Source of the DNA: Pardosa pseudoannulata
Taxonomy: Eukaryota; Arthropoda; Arachnida; Araneae; Lycosidae
Assembly (NCBI GenBank): GCA_032207245.1
Contig: CM063507.1
Coordinates: forward strand, 94,574,146 to 94,638,145
Length of the DNA: 64,000 bases
Direction of reading: 5' to 3'
In this document: in pieces, positions 57,718 through 64,000 of the stretch
Layout: each line of letters begins with the position of its first letter
Position numbering within the stretch: the first letter of the stretch is position 1
Made by a program: the position numbers and the translations under genes
The notes under the pieces: model-generated
Databases searched by the model: none
The model's input: only the letters and a program-made list of their open reading frames with translations
What the model was told of the DNA's origin: nothing

Positions 57718-58800
57718 ATGGAGAATAGGGATTTAAACCATTTTAATTTACTAGATTCAAAGAAATGTCCTTTTGCATGTAATATATCTAACGAATCATT
57801 TTCTCAAAAATGCCGCTTGGATAACCATTTATATTCTCATACTCCAGAAAAAAAATTTGTTTGCGATGTATGTAAGAAAGCATTTTCTGACAGTTCTCAT
57901 TTAATTGCTCATCTTCGATCCCATACTGGTGAGAAGCCATTTTCTTGCAGTGTATGTAAGAAAGCATTTTCGGACAGTTCTAATTTAAAAAGACATCTAC
58001 GTTCCCATACTGGTGAGAAACTGTTCTCTTGTGATGTATGTAAGAAAATATTTTCTGAGAGTTCCAGCTTGAAAGTACATTTTCGTTCCCATACTGGCGA
58101 GAAACCATTTTCTTGTCATGTATGTAAGAAAGCTTTTGCTGAGAGTTCTAAATTAAAAAGACATCTTGTTTCCCATACTGGTGAGAAACCATATTCTTGT
58201 AATGTATGTAAGAAAGCATATTCTGAGAGATCTAATTTAAAAAGGCATCTACGTTCCCATACTGGTGAGAAACCGTTTTTTTGCAATTTATGTCAGCAAG
58301 CATTTTCTGACAGTACCAACCTGAATAAACATCTTCATTCCCATACTGGTGAGAAACCATTTTCTTGTCATGTATGTAAGAAAGGTTTTGCTGAGAGTTC
58401 GAAATTAAAAATACATGTACGTTCCCATACTGGTGAGAAACCATTTTCTTGTAATGTATGTAAGAAAGCTTATTCTGAGAGATCTAATTTAAAAAGGCAT
58501 CTACGTTCCCATACTGGTGAGAAACCGTTTCATTGCAATTTATGTCAGAAAGCTTTTTCTAACAGTACCAACCTGAAAAAACATCTTAATTTTCATGCTG
58601 GGGAGAAGCCATTTTCTTGTGATGTATGTAGGAAAGCATTTTCTGAGAGTTCCAACTTGAAAAATCATCTTCGTTCCCATACTGGTGAGAAACCATTTTC
58701 TTGTGATGTATGTAAGAAAGCATTTTCTCAAAAGTGCAACTTAAAGAAACATCTTCGAACCCATACTAATGCGAAACCCATTTCTTGTGATGTATGTTAG
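57718..58800 (+). CDS. C2H2 zinc-finger protein, about 11 fingers (unit C)
   Basis: 360 codons from ATG 57718. The region N-terminal to the fingers is short (MENRDLNHFNLLDSKK), followed by a degenerate finger (CPFACNISNESF). Eleven canonical C-x2-C-x12-H-x3-H fingers follow, with HTGEKPF linkers. Helix keys vary (for example DSSHLIA, DSSNLKR, ERSNLKR, NSTNLKK), as in a sequence-specific nuclear DNA-binding protein. Fingers 4-6 and 7-9 are a duplicated triplet: CHVC..AESSKLK, CNVC..ERSNLKR, CNLC..NLxKH. The ORF ends CDVC-stop in finger 12 (TAG where sister fingers read AAG/AAA), with decayed finger remains after it. No KRAB, ZAD, SCAN or BTB domain is in this exon. An upstream exon is possible given the conserved splice-like site near 57250. 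This is the best host-gene candidate in the window, though it may still belong to a repeated family. Confidence 0.85.
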   Translation: MENRDLNHFNLLDSKKCPFACNISNESFSQKCRLDNHLYSHTPEKKFVCDVCKKAFSDSSHLIAHLRSHTGEKPFSCSVCKKAFSDSSNLKRHLRSHTGEKLFSCDVCKKIFSESSSLKVHFRSHTGEKPFSCHVCKKAFAESSKLKRHLVSHTGEKPYSCNVCKKAYSERSNLKRHLRSHTGEKPFFCNLCQQAFSDSTNLNKHLHSHTGEKPFSCHVCKKGFAESSKLKIHVRSHTGEKPFSCNVCKKAYSERSNLKRHLRSHTGEKPFHCNLCQKAFSNSTNLKKHLNFHAGEKPFSCDVCRKAFSESSNLKNHLRSHTGEKPFSCDVCKKAFSQKCNLKKHLRTHTNAKPISCDVC

Positions 58801-59738
58801 AAAGCACTTTCTCAGAGTTCAGGTTAAAAAGACATCTTTGTTCTGAAGAAACAGTATTCTTCTGTATATGTAACAAAATAGTTCAGTGTATATAACACAG
58901 CATTTCTACAAAATCCCTTTTAGACTTTCATCTTATTCACATACTGGGTATAAACATTATTCGAGCAGTATGTTAAAGAGCATTTCTAAAAAACCTTGAA
59001 TTCCTCACCATTGTATTCACCATGGGGAAAAATTATATGCCAAAATGTATTTAAGAATTTATTTTTGAAATACAAAGCCTAGTCCATGATTATAAAACTG
59101 GTTGCTGTTGTTAGTAAATATACTTTTCAGCATTTTAGTTAGTATAGACAATATTTTAAGAATTATTTTTTTAATTAACTTGTGGTTCATATGAGTATTT
59201 TAATTCTGTTGTTTTATTCTAAAATATTTTCAAATAAGAGAAAGATTGTGAGTTACTGAAAAATGTGTGGAAGAGGTAAACAATTTTTAAAATTTGTGTG
59301 TGTGTGGGGGGGGTATGTAATTTTCTGATGGATATGTAGATTTGTATGGTTTGGTTTGTAGACGTATGTTTGCAAGTGATGTTTTCCTTGCTTTCTCTTT
59401 ATTAAATTTTGGGTATTTTTTAATAAGTTGCTGTATAAAAGTTATTATAATAATATACACGACCTATAATTACTTGTATATGCTATTTTTACTGTAGAAA
59501 TTTTATATAGTTTTTACTACTGAAAATATTTAATACATATTTTGTGTCTATGTGTGTATACAAGATGTGTTTTGTAGTGTCCTCCACCCTTCCAAATGTA
59601 TTTCTGTGTCTTGACCACATTGTATCTTAGAGCTTGAGTTAGGATGAAATGAATTCCAAAGTAAAGTTATAACTTGTATTGTTACAGAATAACAGTTAAA
59701 CTTTGTCGTTGTAAGAAAGTTAACTTTTATTTGTGAAA
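58801..59738 (+). other. 3' flank of the unit C zinc-finger exon
   Basis: The first about 60 bp hold the end of a degraded finger after the stop. The rest is AT-rich and colinear with the unit A 3' flank (41160-42081), without coding sequence. Confidence 0.7.
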
Positions 59739-59746
59739 TAAAAGTT

Positions 59747-61065
59747 CAGGGCCGTAACTAGGGTGGGGTAAAGGTGGCATTTGCCACAGGCGTATCAGTC
59801 ATAGGGGCATCGTACCTTGAGGAAAATGGGGTCCGAAAAAAGACAATTCGCCCAAAGTAGAAATAAGGAAAGTTGAAAAATATTTTTTTTATTATGGAAT
59901 TAGATTTTTTATTTTTAAAATCCAATGTTTTTAAAAATAATTGTTTTATGAATTTTTATATTTTTTAAAACTAGCGTATAGCCCATCATATGACGGTATC
60001 TGTAAAATTTTAATTTTCCAAATTTGTATAGTACCTTATGAGGCAGGTAAAAAAAAAATAGTTGGTTTTTTTGGCTGAGAATTATCTTGCAACCAAAAAA
60101 TAATCGATGATTCAGTTTAACATTATCACATATGTACCTAATCTATTATATAAGCCAAATATAAAAGAAAATTATTTATGTAATATCTAAGATGAATGAT
60201 AAAACATATGAAAATAAGGCATAATTTAAAATAAGAAATGATTCAGTGAGATGGTTAAAGGAATGACGTTATAATACTAGAAAAAGGTTATTTTTACCTA
60301 TTATGGGATAAATTGATAAATTTAACTGGTTAAAAACTTAACTGGCTCTTAACTGGTTAAAATAGGAGTTGAAATAATGGCATTAAAAGCTCGAAAAGAG
60401 GGGAAGGGGTGGGTTTCGAACGTTTTAAAGAAGGCAGTATTTTTCTCTGTGATATGAAGCATATTTATATGAATTTATTTTAGAATCGGATCTATAGTTT
60501 AGGAGAAGATAAACATTACTGTCTTTGAATTTTGCCAACTATGGATGTCTCTACCCATTCCAGGTCCAACCACTTCATAAAATCGAGGATAGACGTACAG
60601 ATAACTTAGGCTATTATTTTATAGGGGATGCTCCTAGAGACTAAACTGGTTATAGATTCTTACAGAATGTTTACCAAATGTTTACTCTTACCAGAATGTT
60701 TACTCTTAATATGCCTTTATATAAATCCAGGTATTCGTGTTAAATTTTGAATGTATTATCAATTTTTTTATGAAATTTCAACGTACAAATTAAAAAAATA
60801 TTTCCCTCAAATGAACTATTCAGTTTATCAGCCAAATAATACCCCTACAGAGATCGAAAATATTTTTAAGTAATAATAAAATAAATATAATAAAAAAATA
60901 AAAAAATAATATACTAGGAACATTTTAAGAATTAACAAAATATTTTGAGTTTATTCTAAATATATGATATAGAAAAATCTTTTATATATTTTCTCACTAT
61001 ATTGGGTAGTAGGGCCGCAGATCAATTTTTTGCCACGGGCGCTAAAAAACCTAGTTACGGCTCTG
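59747..61065. mobile_element. hAT MITE in unit C, 8-bp TSD
   Basis: TIR CAGGGCCGTAACTAGG at 59747 pairs with CCTAGTTACGGCTCTG ending at 61065. It is flanked by TAAAAGTT on both sides (59739-59746 and 61066-61073), and the same octamer is single in unit A (42082-42089). There is no transposase. A Helitron-like element is nested inside; the host hAT is about 660 bp without it. Confidence 0.92.
59971..60628 (-). mobile_element. Complete Helitron-like element nested in the hAT
   Basis: In reverse orientation it begins TCCCC.. (60628) and ends CTAG (59971), with flanking A and T as in the other copies. The 3' hairpin is slightly decayed (CCATCATATGACGG). 658 bp, and the cleanest isolated copy for defining both family ends. 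Confidence 0.85.
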
Positions 61066-61600
61066 TAAAAGTTACTGTATAAAAGTACATTTTAAAATTT
61101 TTTTTCTATTTTTCAAATATTGTTCAAGTACATTTGTAATTTGAACCCTCTGACTCTTTCATTCCAGAGTATGTCAGGAGTACTGCTTTAATAATTAGGA
61201 AAAGTCTGCTAAAAAAAAAAAAAAAAAATGGAAACTATTAAAGAAAGCAAAGATATTTACATGTAAAAGTTGTCTTTTTCCCTATTGTTCGAACTTCTGA
61301 AAAAGAAGAACAATCTTGTATTTATCTGAATGTGTGACGTGATTTTAATGGAAGAAAGCATTTTATTTTTCATGTCAGGGTTTTGAAATGAGACTGAACA
61401 AAATACTGTTATTTTGGTCAGACCGAAAATAGGAACTGAACGATAAGAAATGTTGATTTATTTTGATTTGATATAACTGTAGTCATTTTGTTGCTGTAAC
61501 CGACTTATCGATATTTTCTCAGTTAAAATCAACCCTATAATTATTGTTATTTCATATCCACTGCTACTCGACTTTCTGTTTTCTAGTACTTTTCTGTTTC

Positions 61601-62468
61601 AGTTTTGCATGAAACTATTTCTAGAAGGCAGATTTAATTCAGTTGAGTGTTCAGTTGTCAAATGCAATTTTGATGATAGATAACAGTACGAGTAGTAGCC
61701 ATTCTTTAATCATCGCTCACATCGTATATGCTGGTTAATTGTAGTAAGTTAATTGTATTAATTCGGATAAGTATACCAATAAAAATAAGAATAAAATCTT
61801 ATAAATTTTATTCCAACTATAGATTTTGTCCATGATAGAATTATTTCTTTAGTACAAACAAGAATATACATAAAATAAGATTGTTGTCTCAGAACTGAAC
61901 CGAAAACTGTTATTTTTGGCCTAATGAAAACCAGATCTGGTCAATATATATATATTTTTAATTGAACTGGAATGAAAAAATTATGGTTTGAAGCCTTGGT
62001 TCATATTTATACTTGTGTTGGGGAAGGACATTAATTTTCTATTGTTTTTTCTGAAAAGTGTCTGTTTGATTTTATGTCATCATCACAAGAATCTTTGAAC
62101 ATTTTCTAAAATTGCAGATTGAAACTTCATCTTGTATCCTGTATATTTGTATAAACATGTATATATATTACATTTATTTTTAAATGCTGATTTTTGATTA
62201 TATAGTGTGTGAAAATGAATTGTGTTTAAAACATAGTTGAAACTTTTTCTCAGATAACTAACACCAATATTGTACTGACAAAGAATATATGTATATTTTG
62301 AATATTTTAAGATTGGCAACGATTTTATAAAAAAGATTCCAGATATAAAAAAACTGTGTTATCCTGTTTAGAGAACCTTGCATTATCTTTTTACATCTGC
62401 AGTTGAACATTAAATTCCGAGTAAAAATAACAGGACTAGTGGTTTGCTGACTAAAAAACAGGTATTAC
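61601..62468. other. Unassigned AT-rich DNA
   Basis: Homology to unit A stops near 61610. No gene is recognised; the minus-strand open frame at 62083-62319 is of low complexity. Confidence 0.4.
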
Positions 62469-63411
62469 TTAGGGTATCCGTCTATGTTCGGAGAATTTTT
62501 TTCCTTAATCATAAAAACTAGTTCATGTTTTTACATTTTTAGATTTATTTCCTATATTATCATAGATAATTGCACGTAAAAAAATTTTTCCTTGAGAAGT
62601 TTTTATAAAATTTCTAATAAATGAAGTAAATTTAGTAAAAAATCTGGTTTTTTCAAAAGGTCTAATTTTTTAATAAATTATTTCAATATTTTTTTATGCA
62701 ACACATTTCTTATACACTGGACTAGTGAATCACTTAAAATCTTTGCTTAATCTACATTTGGTAAAAAATTTTGGTCCTTCAAAATCATACACATTAAATT
62801 TTTAATGAATTCTCATTACCTTTATATCTAACTATGAGTGTAACATCATTAAAATTATCCAAATTTATAGCTTTTAGGTCATTTACTAGTAAATAATATC
62901 AAAAGCATCATAATAATTTTCAACAAAATATTTTAAGAACTTTTTGAGAAATCACATTTCAAGTTTCAACATTTTATTAAAAATACCGTTCTGAGAAAAA
63001 CGCATTTGAAGTTTATGAAAGCAACTTTAACTGTTAAAAAAATTAAAATACATGTTTAAAATTCCCCACACTTTCTTGCTTCAAAACTTTCTAATTGCCA
63101 AGTTGCTAATTATTAAAAATACTAAAAAAATGTTTAAACTAATCTTCATGAAAATTTAAAAAGTTTTGTCCAAAAAATGCTCTTTAAAAGGCTTTAAATT
63201 CACAACTTCCGGTTCCGAAGTCGCTACTTCCTTTTTGTTTTGACAGCTGTCACTGATGTTTAAACAGCTGTAACTTTTCTTTAAAATGCCGTAGAGACAA
63301 AACAAAAACAAATTTAGAAGTCTAAAAGTTGAAATATTACAATAGAGAAATTTGGAAAAAAAATATGATTTTTGGCAAAAAATGACGTTTTATTGTAGAC
63401 AGATACCTTAA
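62469..63411. mobile_element. Possible TTAA-target DNA element
   Basis: GGTATCCGTCTATG at 62473 is the imperfect inverse of TGTAGACAGATACC ending at 63407. The right flank is TTAA (63408-63411) and the left is TTAG, plausibly a mutated TTAA. The interior has no coding capacity but includes 'gacagctgtcactg' and 'aacagctgtaac'. It could be a piggyBac- or Kolobok-type MITE. Confidence 0.5.
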
Positions 63412-64000
63412 GACGTATGTTAAATTTTTAAAAAATCACATTCAAATGGAATGTAAAATCATGCAGAAATAAGTCTTAATAGACCAGAACTGTGTTGTTT
63501 AATGTTCCAATTAATTTGAGGTTTAAGTTATTCTACATAACATGCGGAATATATCTACCAAATTTCATCAAAATATTTCATATTGTATAATATGTGCAGA
63601 AGTAATGTTTTAGAATAGGAGAAAAATGCAATTGCAGATAAAAATGTTTCTCTTTAACTGTAAAAGAGTAATTATACTTTTAATCATTACTTGAGTTCTG
63701 TGTGGTATTTCAAAAAAAGAATGATACCGAAGTACATAGAATAGACTAGTTTCATATATATATAAAAAAATTGAAAAATCAAAATTTTCGAAGTTTTAAG
63801 ATTCCTGTGACCCCTTAAGCCTTTAAACAAATTATATAACTAAACAATTGGGAACCATGTGGCACATGTAAAAATTATTATAAAATTGTGAAATTATTCA
63901 CTTTATTTATTATACAGATCATTATATAATAATTGGTATATACATCAGAATTTTGAAAATTATAATTCATATGGTCCTTACGATAACTTAATTTAGAATA
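63412..64000. other. Unassigned AT-rich DNA to the window end
   Basis: No gene, RNA or repeat is recognised. Confidence 0.4.

Larger units (their letters stand above)
55035..61600 (+). repeat. Zinc-finger segmental duplication, unit C
   Basis: Colinear with units A and B, including the upstream 'attcattggtttcata' segment shared with B (43225). Its left 2.2 kb is AT-rich and non-coding. It carries the best zinc-finger ORF of the three units and a unit-specific hAT insertion. Confidence 0.85.

Overview
This is eukaryotic, AT-rich, repeat-dominated DNA. No bacterial-type gene organisation is present. The tRNA-headed SINEs ending in (CCAAA)n, the Ty3/Gypsy and I/R1-type LINE remains, mariner, hAT and piggyBac-like elements, and a linker-rich C2H2 zinc-finger family together suggest an arthropod, most likely an arachnid such as a spider. 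That placement rests on general familiarity with such repeats and has not been verified. A 100-base run of N at 37888-37987 marks a scaffold gap.

Left third (1-28,800): essentially all transposable elements, many nested. A non-autonomous Helitron-like family recurs on both strands, with 5' TCCCCTATATAATAATAGCC, 3' hairpin CCCGTCATATGACGGG then CTAG, and insertion between A and T. It makes a head-to-tail array at 10.6-17.0 kb and a head-to-head palindrome centred near 10,022. Several TTAA-target (piggyBac-like) elements share an unusual layout: a terminal inverted repeat followed, about 14-20 bp in, by a short hairpin at one end only. Two hAT elements (one with transposase remains), a DD34D mariner split by a long-TIR element, two copies of an element with 6-bp target duplications, several SINEs, a 43-bp minisatellite and a 2.2-kb satellite array bounded by inverted repeats fill the rest.

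Centre (28,800-37,500): about 3 kb of (TA)n-rich DNA interrupted by a nearly complete Ty3/Gypsy retrotransposon (31,705-37,312) with 229-bp LTRs, a Lys-type primer-binding site, gag-protease, reverse transcriptase, RNase H and integrase. The LTRs differ at about three positions, so insertion was recent, yet pol carries three frame breaks and the gag zinc knuckle has lost its histidine.

Right half (37,988-64,000): three diverged copies (A, B, C) of a segment of about 5 kb that should carry a C2H2 zinc-finger terminal exon. Unit C has an open 360-aa multi-finger ORF (57,718-58,800). Unit A has a shortened 185-aa ORF (40,487-41,044) with finger remains after its stop. Unit B has lost the exon and instead holds a truncated Gypsy element (44,954-47,865), followed by a 5'-intact but internally deleted LINE and the remains of a third Gypsy element. 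Insertions specific to one unit (a SINE in A, Gypsy in B, an hAT with a nested Helitron in C) have clean empty sites in the sister units, so the order of events can be read.

The only plausible host genes are the two zinc-finger ORFs. No clearly new multi-gene system is visible. The most unusual structures are the shared hairpin layout of the TTAA elements, the Helitron tandem array and palindrome, the inverted-repeat-bounded satellite, and the tRNA-like segment plus 29-bp perfect hairpin in the second Gypsy element.
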